Part shown: positions 18,895-27,058 of the stretch, piece by piece
How positions within the stretch are numbered: position 1 is the first letter of the stretch
Layout of the letters: the number at the start of each line of letters is the position of its first letter
Notes under the pieces: generated by a model
The model's input: the letters and a program-made list of their open reading frames with translations, nothing else
Databases searched by the model: none
What the model was told of the DNA's origin: nothing
Assembly: GCF_001984215.1 (NCBI RefSeq)
Contig: NZ_CP019420.1
Span: forward strand, 186,001-250,000
From: Mycobacterium sp. MS1601
Lineage (GTDB): Bacteria > Actinomycetota > Actinomycetes > Mycobacteriales > Mycobacteriaceae
Length of the DNA stretch: 64,000 nucleotides
Direction: 5' to 3'
Translations under genes and position numbers: made by a program

Positions 18895-19901
18895 ACCTGT
18901 TGCGTAAAGCGTCGAAAGCCACACCGTTTCAGGTACTTCCGCGGGTGCGTTGGGCGCAGCAACGTGCCACCTGGCGCGATGCCGACCCGGCCATCATCAA
19001 CTCGGCTCTGCGACGGGCACTCGAGCGCCCGAGCGGCAACTGGTATGTCATCGCCGCCGCAGGCGACATCGGGTCCAAGCCCCATGCCGTCAGCGTCGCC
19101 GGGCGTGAGCTGGTGGCGTGGCGCGACACCGACACAACGCTGCACGTCGCACCCGCCGCCTGCCCGCATCTGGGCGCCGATCTGTGCACCGGCGTCGTGG
19201 ACCGCGGTGCGCTGGTGTGCCCGTGGCACGGCCTGCGGCTGAGCGGCCACCCCCGGCAGGGCTGGGCGCCGTTTCCGGCCCATGACGACGGTGTGCTGGC
19301 CTGGGTGCGCCTCGACGATGTGGGTGGCGAAACACCCACGGAAACACCGATTCTGCCCGTTCGGCCAACGGAACCGCGATTGTCCGCCGTGACGCGTCTC
19401 AGCGGGTTGTGCGAGACGCGGGACATCATCGCCAACAGGCTGGACCCTTGGCACGGCGCATGGTTTCACCCGTACTCGTTCACCCGCCTCGAGGTGCTCG
19501 ACGCTCCGCCGCCCGAAGCCGACCTGCCTGAACACCTGGATCGCTTCGTCGTCGCGGTGACGTTTCACATCGGACGGTTGGGGGTGCCCGTCATCGCCGA
19601 GTTCAGCTGCCCTGAGCCACGCACCATCGTCATGCACATCGTCGAGGGTGAGGGCTCGGGAAGTGTGGTGGAGACGCACGCCACCCCGCTGGGTCCCGGC
19701 CCCGACGGACGCCCACGCACCGCCGTCGTCGAGGCGGTGATCGCGCATTCGGACCGGCCGGGTTTCGTGCACGCCCCTCGCGCCTCGGCGCTGGTGGCGC
19801 CCCTGATGCGCCACGCCGCCACCCGGTTGTGGCGCGACGACTTGGTGTACGCCGAACGGATCTACGCGCTGCGCACCCTCACGGACCACACACCACGGTG
19901 A
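18891..19901 (+). CDS. Rieske [2Fe-2S] protein of the carotenoid operon (DUF5914-like)
   Basis: A 336-residue protein. The Rieske centre is at about residues 90-115: CPHLGADLC supplies Cys-x-His and CPWHGL supplies Cys-x-x-His. After it comes a long domain of unknown fold resembling DUF5914. It overlaps crtU by 4 nt and ends the operon. It may pass electrons to, or work with, CrtU in ring aromatization; that role is inferred from coupling only. Its 3' end overlaps the convergent FHA gene by 23 bp. Confidence 0.8.
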   Translation: MNLLRKASKATPFQVLPRVRWAQQRATWRDADPAIINSALRRALERPSGNWYVIAAAGDIGSKPHAVSVAGRELVAWRDTDTTLHVAPAACPHLGADLCTGVVDRGALVCPWHGLRLSGHPRQGWAPFPAHDDGVLAWVRLDDVGGETPTETPILPVRPTEPRLSAVTRLSGLCETRDIIANRLDPWHGAWFHPYSFTRLEVLDAPPPEADLPEHLDRFVVAVTFHIGRLGVPVIAEFSCPEPRTIVMHIVEGEGSGSVVETHATPLGPGPDGRPRTAVVEAVIAHSDRPGFVHAPRASALVAPLMRHAATRLWRDDLVYAERIYALRTLTDHTPR

Positions 19902-20487
19902 TGGTGGTCCACGCCCCGACGTGGATACGGTCGCCGTCGGCCAGGGTGGTCTCCTGGCCTTCGGCCAGCAGCGTCTCGCTACCGTTGAGGCTGGTACCGT
20001 TCGTGGAGCCCAGGTCGGTGATGGTCAACCCGTCACCACGCACCCGCAGCACGGCATGCTGAGTGGAGACGCCGCGGTCGCTGGGGTGGATACCCAGATC
20101 GATCTCCGGCTCCACCCCCTGCCCCACGTTGCGTCGGCCGATCAGAGTCGTGCTCTGCTGCAGGGTGATTCGACGCTCGGGGAAGAACTGCGGGAAGCCC
20201 ACGGTGTCAGGTCCGCCGCGGGCCAGCACCCGGTTGTAGAACTCCCGGTCGGCGGCCACCACAGCCGTCCACACCGCCACCGAAGTCGACGGCGCCACGG
20301 GAGCGGGCGTGGGCGCAGGGAGCGCCGAGTCGTGGCCGCAGGATTCGCAGAACCGGCCGTTGATCGTCGCACCGCACGCCGAACACACCTGTGCCGCAGG
20401 TGCCGGTGGGGCAGCGGACATCGCCGAACCGCACACATCGCAGTAATCGGTGGCCGTCGAGGTATGTCCCTCCACACAGGTCGGCAT
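19879..20487 (-). CDS. Zinc-ribbon and FHA-domain protein
   Basis: A 202-residue protein. The first 50 residues hold Cys pairs typical of zinc ribbons (Cys4, Cys16/19, Cys35/38, Cys47/50). After a Pro/Ala linker, residues about 110-195 form an FHA domain with GR117-118, S141-x-x-H144 and the LGSTNG loop at 159-164. FHA domains bind phosphothreonine. As last gene of the PknG-like operon it is a natural counterpart of GarA, the FHA substrate of M. tuberculosis PknG, but it lacks a GarA-type N-terminal tail. The start ATG overlaps the VWA stop. Confidence 0.85.
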   Translation of the reverse strand: MPTCVEGHTSTATDYCDVCGSAMSAAPPAPAAQVCSACGATINGRFCESCGHDSALPAPTPAPVAPSTSVAVWTAVVAADREFYNRVLARGGPDTVGFPQFFPERRITLQQSTTLIGRRNVGQGVEPEIDLGIHPSDRGVSTQHAVLRVRGDGLTITDLGSTNGTSLNGSETLLAEGQETTLADGDRIHVGAWTTITVVCGP

Positions 20488-21776
20488 CAGGACTCCTTCC
20501 GCACCCGGGCCGTCTTGGTGGATCTGGCGTCCAGGGCCATCTCGTCGGCGGCGGCCACTTCCCGCTTCAGACGTGCGGTCCCGGTCTTCTCGTCCACCTC
20601 GACAACACCACGCAGCAGGGTGGCAGTGCCGTCGTTGCCGGATTCCACGGCCAGTTCCATCGCCCGCTGCAGTTTGGCGGTGGCCGTCGCGACGTCGCCG
20701 CTCTTGCGTGCACTCAAGCCCTCCTGCACGGCCTGCGCCAGCTCGGCCTGCCCGGTGTAGTGCGCCACCCGTCTGCTGATGCGCGCCGACAGCGCCGAGT
20801 CCGCGGTCCACACCGCCTTGACCAAGCCTTCACCCAGCACCTGGTCGCCTGCGACGACAGTCATTCTGGCGGCGAGCTTTTCCCGCCCCACCGCGGCGGG
20901 CTCGACCTCCACCTGCACGTGGTAGTCACGCTCCTCGGCACCCCAGGCGCCCAGCGGGTACTCCCCTGTCTGCGCTGCGGTGTCGACGCGACGTCCGGTC
21001 AGGTCCTCGACGGTGGGTGCCACCTGTTTGACGAACTCGATGCGGGCACCAGCGGGAGTCCACAGCCGCAGGGTCATCGCCGCGATCGACTTGCCCATCG
21101 ATGAGCGCATCATCTCAGCGAAATCCTCGGCCAGGTCTTCAGGGTCAGCCACGATGTCGACGGTGCCCAGCAATGCCGAGGCGATGGCGCGAAGCTCCTC
21201 GACCACCCAGTCGGTGCCCACGCCACGGCAGTCGCAGGTGAACACTCCTTCGCTCAATCCGATTTCCTGGCCCAGCTGTTCGGGGGTCTCGTGCTCGTCC
21301 TTGCCGTCAGTCAGCAGAATCGCGTGCGCCAGCGCGCCGGGCCGCTGCTCGACGATGCCACGGACGTGGGCCAACCACCTGCCGATGGCGGTGCCACCCT
21401 TGGGCCGCAGCGCGTCGACGGCCCGGGTGGCCTCCGCCTTGGTGCGCGGATCAGCCTGCGCCAGGGCACCGTCGGCCGGATAGACACTGTGCGCCTTGTC
21501 CGACCCCGCGACGATGACGAAGTAGGTGCCGTCCACCAGTTCGTTGATCGCCGCCAGGGTGGCGCGCTTGGCCCCGTCGAACTTCGACGACGGCGAGAGC
21601 ATCGACGTGGAGGTGTCGATGACGATGGCCTCGATCCGTTCGGTGGGCGGGGCCGCGGTCTCGATGCCCGATCCCGCGCTGACGCTGACGATGGCATCGA
21701 CGGTGCCGCTGCCTTCGGCCAGGTACGGGTTGTGGTCGACCTCGACGGAGATACCTTGCACCTGCGGTGAACTCAT
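20487..21776 (-). CDS. VWA-domain protein of the PknG-like operon
   Basis: A 429-residue protein without signal peptide or membrane helix. A von Willebrand factor A domain spans roughly residues 45-235 with a complete metal-ion site: Asp54-x-Ser56-x-Ser58 (DTSTSM), Thr129 (GGTAIG) and Asp157 (TDGKDE). The remainder is a beta-rich and then helical region. VWA plus PP2C plus Ser/Thr kinase recalls the TerY-type phosphorylation triads described in other bacteria. It overlaps both neighbours by a few bases, so equimolar expression is likely. Partner unknown. Confidence 0.85.
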   Translation of the reverse strand: MSSPQVQGISVEVDHNPYLAEGSGTVDAIVSVSAGSGIETAAPPTERIEAIVIDTSTSMLSPSSKFDGAKRATLAAINELVDGTYFVIVAGSDKAHSVYPADGALAQADPRTKAEATRAVDALRPKGGTAIGRWLAHVRGIVEQRPGALAHAILLTDGKDEHETPEQLGQEIGLSEGVFTCDCRGVGTDWVVEELRAIASALLGTVDIVADPEDLAEDFAEMMRSSMGKSIAAMTLRLWTPAGARIEFVKQVAPTVEDLTGRRVDTAAQTGEYPLGAWGAEERDYHVQVEVEPAAVGREKLAARMTVVAGDQVLGEGLVKAVWTADSALSARISRRVAHYTGQAELAQAVQEGLSARKSGDVATATAKLQRAMELAVESGNDGTATLLRGVVEVDEKTGTARLKREVAAADEMALDARSTKTARVRKES

Positions 21777-22759
21777 TGGGCTCCTCCGATCGGGATGAGT
21801 GCGACGGTGATGTTGTCCTGACCTCCTGCTGCCAGGGCGAACTCCACCAGCGCCTGTGCCGCCGAGGACTCGGCAGCACAGAAACGGGCGAGATCCGCGG
21901 CACCCGGCAGATAGTTCCAGAGCCCGTCACTGCACAACAACAGGGTTCCGGGTCCGGTGAGGGTGAGGGTCTGCACGCTGGAATCAGCCCAGGGCTGGGG
22001 TTCGGAGTCGGCCCCCAGCCACCGGGTGATGGTGTGGGCACCCCGCAGCACCGCCGGGGAGTCGGCCGGCAGGCCGGTGCTGATGAGTTCCTGGGCCAGT
22101 GAGTCGTCGACGGTCAATTGCTGTGCCGCCGTGGGATCCTCGGGCAACCAGTATGCCCGGCTGTCGCCGACATTGCCGAGGGCGACCTGTGCGGTACCGT
22201 CGTCTGCGGGTACCACCACCGCAGCGGTGTAGGTGCACGACGGTGAGGTGGACGTCGACGAGCCGGTGTGCGCGGCGGCGGCGGCTTCGGCGGCTTGGGT
22301 CAGTCCGGCCAGAATGGCCGCGCGGGCATCGCTCGAGGCGCTCAGCGCCGTCAGCATCGTGTCCACCCCGGCGGTGGCGGCGGCCAACGATGCCAGTTGC
22401 GCGTCCTCGGAGGTGGACACCCCGTCGCTGACGACGATCGCGAAAGCCGTTGAACTGCCTGCCAGTACCCCGGCGGCAGCGGCGTCTTCGTTGCGGTGGT
22501 GCTCGATGCCACGGTCGGTGACCAGCACGATGGGGGCGATCTCGGCCTCAACACGATCGGGCGCGGCGCGCCGGTGCCCGCAGGCACTGCAGTAGCCGTC
22601 GGTGAAGGTGCTGTTGCCGCAGTCCGCGCAGGCGCCGCCGTCGTCTTTCAGTGGCTGTGGCACCGCAACACGACGGATGTCGGCCAACGACGTCCCGCAG
22701 CCACCGCAGAACCGGTCGGCGGGCGCAACGGGTGCAGCGCAGCTGCGGCACGTGCTCAC
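21773..22759 (-). CDS. PP2C-type Ser/Thr protein phosphatase with N-terminal zinc ribbons
   Basis: A 328-residue protein. N-terminal Cys pairs (4/7 with 18/21, 44/47 with 57/60) suggest two zinc ribbons. The PP2C domain runs from about residue 75 to the end with the usual motifs: RNEDA (Asp92), SDGV (Asp112), GNVGDSRAY, LLCSDGLW and GGQDNITV. It is soluble, unlike PstP. The GTG start overlaps the kinase stop (GTGA), which fixes the start. It is the likely antagonist of the kinase encoded just upstream. Confidence 0.9.
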   Translation of the reverse strand: MSTCRSCAAPVAPADRFCGGCGTSLADIRRVAVPQPLKDDGGACADCGNSTFTDGYCSACGHRRAAPDRVEAEIAPIVLVTDRGIEHHRNEDAAAAGVLAGSSTAFAIVVSDGVSTSEDAQLASLAAATAGVDTMLTALSASSDARAAILAGLTQAAEAAAAAHTGSSTSTSPSCTYTAAVVVPADDGTAQVALGNVGDSRAYWLPEDPTAAQQLTVDDSLAQELISTGLPADSPAVLRGAHTITRWLGADSEPQPWADSSVQTLTLTGPGTLLLCSDGLWNYLPGAADLARFCAAESSAAQALVEFALAAGGQDNITVALIPIGGAQ

Positions 22760-24954
22760 AGCGTTGTCCTGGGTCGGATTTGATTCGCCTTCTCCACCAA
22801 GCTGATTCGCTCCCACACATCCGGCGTCTCATGAGCAAGGTCGCGATAGCTGCGCTCCATCACCGAGCGGACGCCCGGCTCGGTGAACTCCACCCCCAGC
22901 AGCCACTGGGTGCTCGGCGTGCGGCCTGCCTGCAGCCAGGCCAGCGCCGCACCCAGTACGCGCAGTTCCGTGGTCGCCCGCCGCGCAGCCGATTCCAACG
23001 TCAGCGCCGAGGTGCGGGTGCCCGCATCCACCAGAGTCGGTTCGTCGATGGTGTCTATGGTGGCGCCGGCGAGCAGTATCTCCACGGCCGTCACCCGTGC
23101 GGTGGTGTAGAGCGCCGAGGTGGGCGCCACCCGGTCCAGTGCCGCGATGGCCCCCGCGCGGTTACCACGGCGGGCCAGCTCACGTGCCAATCCGAACGCG
23201 GCGCTGACGTAGCCCCGGTCGGTGCGCCACACGACGTCGTAGTAGCGCAGCGCGCGGTCGTGGCCGCCGCGAAGTTCGGCCGCCGCGGCGATGGCCACCT
23301 TGGGCGCCAGCTCGCCGGGCAATGAGGCCAGCACCGCGTCGAATTCCAGTTCGGCTTGTTCGAAATCGCCTTCCAACAGCGCACATTGGCCTGTGTACCA
23401 CCGCAACCGCCAGTCGTTGGGTATCACCGTGTTCAGCTTGGTCAACCGTGCCCTGGCAGCTGCCGGGTTGCCCAGTTCCAGAGAAGCCCGCACCAGCCGC
23501 AGCGGGATCTCCACCGAGGAGGCGTCGTCCTGGCTGGTGCCACTTCGCGACAGCGTTAGCGCCTGTTCGAGCTGCGCGGGCGAGGCGCCACTGGTGGTGG
23601 CCAGCAGCACCGCACCGCTGTCGCCGGGATCCACCACCGGCACCGACAGTGCCACCACCAGGTCGGCGGCCGTCAGCGGCACACCTGCGCCGAACACCGC
23701 CCGCTGGGGACTGAAATAGTGTGACACCCTGGGCTTCTCGACCCCGGTGTTGATGGCGGCGATCTCGTGCAGCACGCCGGTCAGCTGGTCGGCCATCTCT
23801 TCGATGGACGAGAAACGTTGGGCGGGGTCGGGATCGGTGGCCCGCAGGATGGCCCGGTGCAGCGATTCGTACTTCGCCAGCATCGGGACGGTTTCGGGTC
23901 CGGGCAAGGTCTCGACGAAATGGCCCTTTTCCTGTGGCACGTCCATCACCAGCACGGCCAGCGTCCGGCCCACGGTGTAGACGTCGCTGGCCACGGTGGG
24001 TCCGGTCTGGGCTACCTCGGGGGCCTGGTAGCCCACGGTGCCGAACAGCGAACCCTCGGTGTCATCCATGCGGATGACGGCGCCGAGGTCGATCAGTTTG
24101 AGCTGTTCGTCGCTCTGCATCACGTTGTCGGGCTTGAAATCGCAGTAGGCCAGCCCCTGGGAGTGCAGGTAACCCAGGGCCGGGGCGATCTCGATGATGT
24201 AGGCCACCGCCTGGTCCGGCGGCAGCGGGGCCCCCAGCGTCTTGCGGATCTGCTTGAGCGAGGTGCCCCCGACGAACTCCATCACGATGTAGCCGACGGC
24301 CGCACCCGTGGGATCGATGTACTGGACGAAGTTGTAGATCTTGACGATGTTGGGGTGTTCCACCTCGGCCAGGGCCAGCACCTCCGCCGCCGCTGCGGCG
24401 ATGGCATCGGCGTCGTTGGTGTTGATCAGGCCCTTGAGCACCACCCACCGGTTGTGCACGTTGCGGTCCACCGCCAGATAGATCCAACCGAGACCGCCGT
24501 GGGCGATGGCGCCCTGCACCTCGTACTGGCCACCCACCAGATCACCACGGCGTAGCTTGGGCACAAACGAGTACGGGGTGCCGCACTGGGTGCAGAAACC
24601 TTCGGTACGCCCCGGCTGGTCGTTCTGGGCGCGCCCCACCGGCTTGCCGCAGTCAGGATTGCCGCAGAACCGGTTCCGTTCGGGCACTTGAGGATCAGTG
24701 AGGATAGCCGCGGCCGGATCACCTTTGGGCACCCGCGGGATAGTGACGATGCCTGCGCCGAGGCGGCCGCGCGTGCTCGACGACCGGCTGGACCCGGTCC
24801 TGGCCGTGGCCGCCGACCGCGCCGTGGCGACACTGGGTTGCACCATGGCAGCGGTGCCTTCGGGGGCTGTCGATTCGGCGGCGGGCGCGGTGCCGCACAC
24901 AGTGCAGTAGCCGTCGACGACGGTGCCGTCACATCCTGGTTCCGCACACGTCAT
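22756..24954 (-). CDS. PknG-like serine/threonine protein kinase
   Basis: A 732-residue protein with PknG architecture. It has an N-terminal extra Cys4 motif (Cys3, 8, 17, 20), the rubredoxin-like site (Cys97, Cys102, Cys121, Cys124), a kinase domain at about 140-400 and a C-terminal TPR region. Catalytic residues are Lys174 (VVLKG), Asp272 in CDFKPDN and Asp289 of DLG. It differs from M. tuberculosis PknG (YNDLKPEN, as recalled) much more than a mycobacterial orthologue should. The extra N-terminal ribbon and CxxxxC spacing also differ, so it is probably a paralogue. It is coupled to the PP2C gene downstream. Confidence 0.88.
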   Translation of the reverse strand: MTCAEPGCDGTVVDGYCTVCGTAPAAESTAPEGTAAMVQPSVATARSAATARTGSSRSSSTRGRLGAGIVTIPRVPKGDPAAAILTDPQVPERNRFCGNPDCGKPVGRAQNDQPGRTEGFCTQCGTPYSFVPKLRRGDLVGGQYEVQGAIAHGGLGWIYLAVDRNVHNRWVVLKGLINTNDADAIAAAAAEVLALAEVEHPNIVKIYNFVQYIDPTGAAVGYIVMEFVGGTSLKQIRKTLGAPLPPDQAVAYIIEIAPALGYLHSQGLAYCDFKPDNVMQSDEQLKLIDLGAVIRMDDTEGSLFGTVGYQAPEVAQTGPTVASDVYTVGRTLAVLVMDVPQEKGHFVETLPGPETVPMLAKYESLHRAILRATDPDPAQRFSSIEEMADQLTGVLHEIAAINTGVEKPRVSHYFSPQRAVFGAGVPLTAADLVVALSVPVVDPGDSGAVLLATTSGASPAQLEQALTLSRSGTSQDDASSVEIPLRLVRASLELGNPAAARARLTKLNTVIPNDWRLRWYTGQCALLEGDFEQAELEFDAVLASLPGELAPKVAIAAAAELRGGHDRALRYYDVVWRTDRGYVSAAFGLARELARRGNRAGAIAALDRVAPTSALYTTARVTAVEILLAGATIDTIDEPTLVDAGTRTSALTLESAARRATTELRVLGAALAWLQAGRTPSTQWLLGVEFTEPGVRSVMERSYRDLAHETPDVWERISLVEKANQIRPRTTL

Positions 24955-26087
24955 CGCGTACTCCCCCGCTTCTCGGTGAGCAACTCCTGGTAGTCGGCGA
25001 CAGCGCGGGTGACCGCACGCAGATCACAGGGCCGCCGTGACAACAACCCGGACGCGATCTGCGCGCATGACAGCAGATCCCGGTCCTCGCCCAGGCCCAG
25101 TCGGGCCGCTTTGGCCTCGTAGGCGGTCAATCTGCCTTTGAGCTCGGAGCGCCGGTCCAGCAGGCCCTGGGCCAGTTCGGCATCGTGACGGGCGCTGTGC
25201 AGGGCATCGTCGATCCGCATCCGCAGCGCCCGCAGCGCTGCGGGATCCGGCGTCGACAGGGCGGCCAACGCGGCGCGCAGCTCCGGTTCGGCGTCGTCGC
25301 GCACCGGGAAGGCGCCGGTGATCACCGTGCGTTCTGCTTCGATCCTGGCCCGGGCGGCCTCGGTCACCGCGCTCTGCAACAGGTTGAGCCGGGCCGCGGC
25401 CTCCGCCAGTGCCAGCGGCCAGTTGGCTTGCAGCGCTGCGAGTTCGGCGGCCTCGGCAACACTGGTCCGCACCTTGTCCGCGATTACCGCAAGCCGAGCG
25501 TCCACGTCGTGTCGTTCCAGTGACAACGGATCATTGGCCGACAGTGTCAGCAGCTCGGCGAGTTCGGGCGGGACGGGCGCGCCGGCGTTCTCCAGCTGCT
25601 TCTGCAAGGGGGCAAGTCCTCTGGCCACCCGGTTGTTGGCCGCGTCCACGGAGTCGAGAAACTCCACGACCGCCGGATACGTGGCCTGCATGCGCTCGGC
25701 GGTGTCGGCCAGGCCGACGTACTCGACCGTCTCCGCCGATCCCCCGATCTTCCGTTGCGCCAGGGGCACCGCTTGCCGGGACACCTCGTAGTGCCGCTCG
25801 CGCAGCAGCCGAGTCAGCTCGGCCCGCTCCTGGTCGTCGAGCCGTGCCCGGCCCCGCTTGGCCTGCACCGCGTCCAGGATGGTGGTCATCCGGCCGAGGT
25901 CCTGCCAGAGCTGCGCCAGCACGTTCTCGATCACCGCCCACCGCTGAGCGGTCAGTCCGGTCGGCGGGTAGTGCCGCACATGCGTCAACCCCGGGTGATT
26001 GTCCAGCTCCACCATGGTGGCCGACATCGCCGCGACTTCCTTGGCGCGCGAATCGAGTTCGCGGTCGATCTCCTCTGTGCTGAGCAT
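24951..26087 (-). CDS. Helical/coiled-coil protein of the PknG-like operon
   Basis: A 378-residue, Ala/Leu/Glu-rich, almost entirely helical protein with no signal peptide, membrane segment or Cys clusters. I recognise no named domain. It sits between the GlnH-like lipoprotein and the kinase, overlapping the kinase start by 4 nt. No such gene lies between glnH and pknG in the M. tuberculosis locus as I know it. A scaffold or adaptor linking the membrane sensor to the kinase is a guess from position. Confidence 0.75.
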   Translation of the reverse strand: MLSTEEIDRELDSRAKEVAAMSATMVELDNHPGLTHVRHYPPTGLTAQRWAVIENVLAQLWQDLGRMTTILDAVQAKRGRARLDDQERAELTRLLRERHYEVSRQAVPLAQRKIGGSAETVEYVGLADTAERMQATYPAVVEFLDSVDAANNRVARGLAPLQKQLENAGAPVPPELAELLTLSANDPLSLERHDVDARLAVIADKVRTSVAEAAELAALQANWPLALAEAAARLNLLQSAVTEAARARIEAERTVITGAFPVRDDAEPELRAALAALSTPDPAALRALRMRIDDALHSARHDAELAQGLLDRRSELKGRLTAYEAKAARLGLGEDRDLLSCAQIASGLLSRRPCDLRAVTRAVADYQELLTEKRGSTR

Positions 26088-26089
26088 GC

Positions 26090-27058
26090 TCAGTCCTGGT
26101 ACCGCGGCGCGGGCGGACCGGGTGAGGGGCCGAAGCTCTGCAGATGACGGGCATAGAGCCGTTCCCAGGTGCCGTCGTCACGCATGCGCTCCAGCACGGC
26201 GTTGACGAACCGCACCAGGTCGACATTCTCTAACCTGACTCCCACTCCATACGGTTCGACACCCAGGCTGTCGCCCATCATCTCCACGGTGGGGTCTTGC
26301 CTGGCCAGCCCAGCGAGCACGGCGTCGTCGGTGCTGATGGCGTCCACCTGCCCCTGCTGCAGCATCACCAGGCAGTCGGTCCAGCTGCTCACCCCGACCA
26401 ACTCGGGGCGCTTCTGCAGGTTGTACAGGGTCGCCATGGACGTGGTGCCGTTGACCGCGCACACCCTCTTGCCCAGGAGATCGGTTGCCGCGGAATCGAT
26501 TCCTGCTCCTTTGAGGGCAAGCACCCGCTGTTCGGCGTTGTAGTACACAGTGGAGAAGCCGATGTTCTGCTTGCGGGCGCAGGTGATGGAGAACGTCCGC
26601 ACCACCAAGTCCACCTGGCCGGACTGCAGCGCCGCTTCTCGCTGGCTGGCGTCGACCACCCGCAGGTCGACCCGGTCGGGATCGCCGAAGATGGCGCGGG
26701 CAATCTCGTGCGCGATGTCGATGTCGAAGCCCTCGAGCTGACCTGTGGAGGGGTTGCGGAAACCGAACAGGAAGGTGTTCTGGTCCACCCCCACCACCAG
26801 ACGACCGCGCTCCTGGATTGCGGCCATCGACGATCCCGGCGGCATAGCCCCCGGCGCGGGCAGCGGTCCGGGCCGCAGGCTGGCCTCTCGGTCGCAGTCC
26901 ACGGGCGGCGTCGCCGGTACCTCGGTGACATCCTGGGCGCCGGCCGGGCTGGGGTACACCGGCGAGACCGCAACCGGCTGTTCGGGTGCCGAGGACGAAC
27001 ATCCCGCCAGCGTCACGGCCGCCACGGCGGTGACGACCAGTGTTGCCCATTGCGTCAC
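26090..27058 (-). CDS. GlnH-like solute-binding lipoprotein
   Basis: A 322-residue exported lipoprotein. The N-terminal hydrophobic stretch ends in the lipobox LAGC with Cys20, followed by a Ser/Pro-rich linker. A family-3 solute-binding domain starts near residue 85 (LVVGVDQNTFLFGF, GQLEGFDIDIAHEIARAIFG). In M. tuberculosis, GlnH binds Asp/Glu and works with GlnX to control PknG rather than with an ABC transporter. No permease or ATPase gene is present here, which supports the same sensing role. The ligand is unknown. Confidence 0.85.
   Translation of the reverse strand: MTQWATLVVTAVAAVTLAGCSSSAPEQPVAVSPVYPSPAGAQDVTEVPATPPVDCDREASLRPGPLPAPGAMPPGSSMAAIQERGRLVVGVDQNTFLFGFRNPSTGQLEGFDIDIAHEIARAIFGDPDRVDLRVVDASQREAALQSGQVDLVVRTFSITCARKQNIGFSTVYYNAEQRVLALKGAGIDSAATDLLGKRVCAVNGTTSMATLYNLQKRPELVGVSSWTDCLVMLQQGQVDAISTDDAVLAGLARQDPTVEMMGDSLGVEPYGVGVRLENVDLVRFVNAVLERMRDDGTWERLYARHLQSFGPSPGPPAPRYQD

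Noticed and set aside
20487..24954. Tellurite-resistance (ter) cluster
   Set aside because: VWA, PP2C and kinase are present, but no TerD/TerC-type genes are nearby and the kinase is clearly PknG-like; only a loose analogy to TerY triads is kept.
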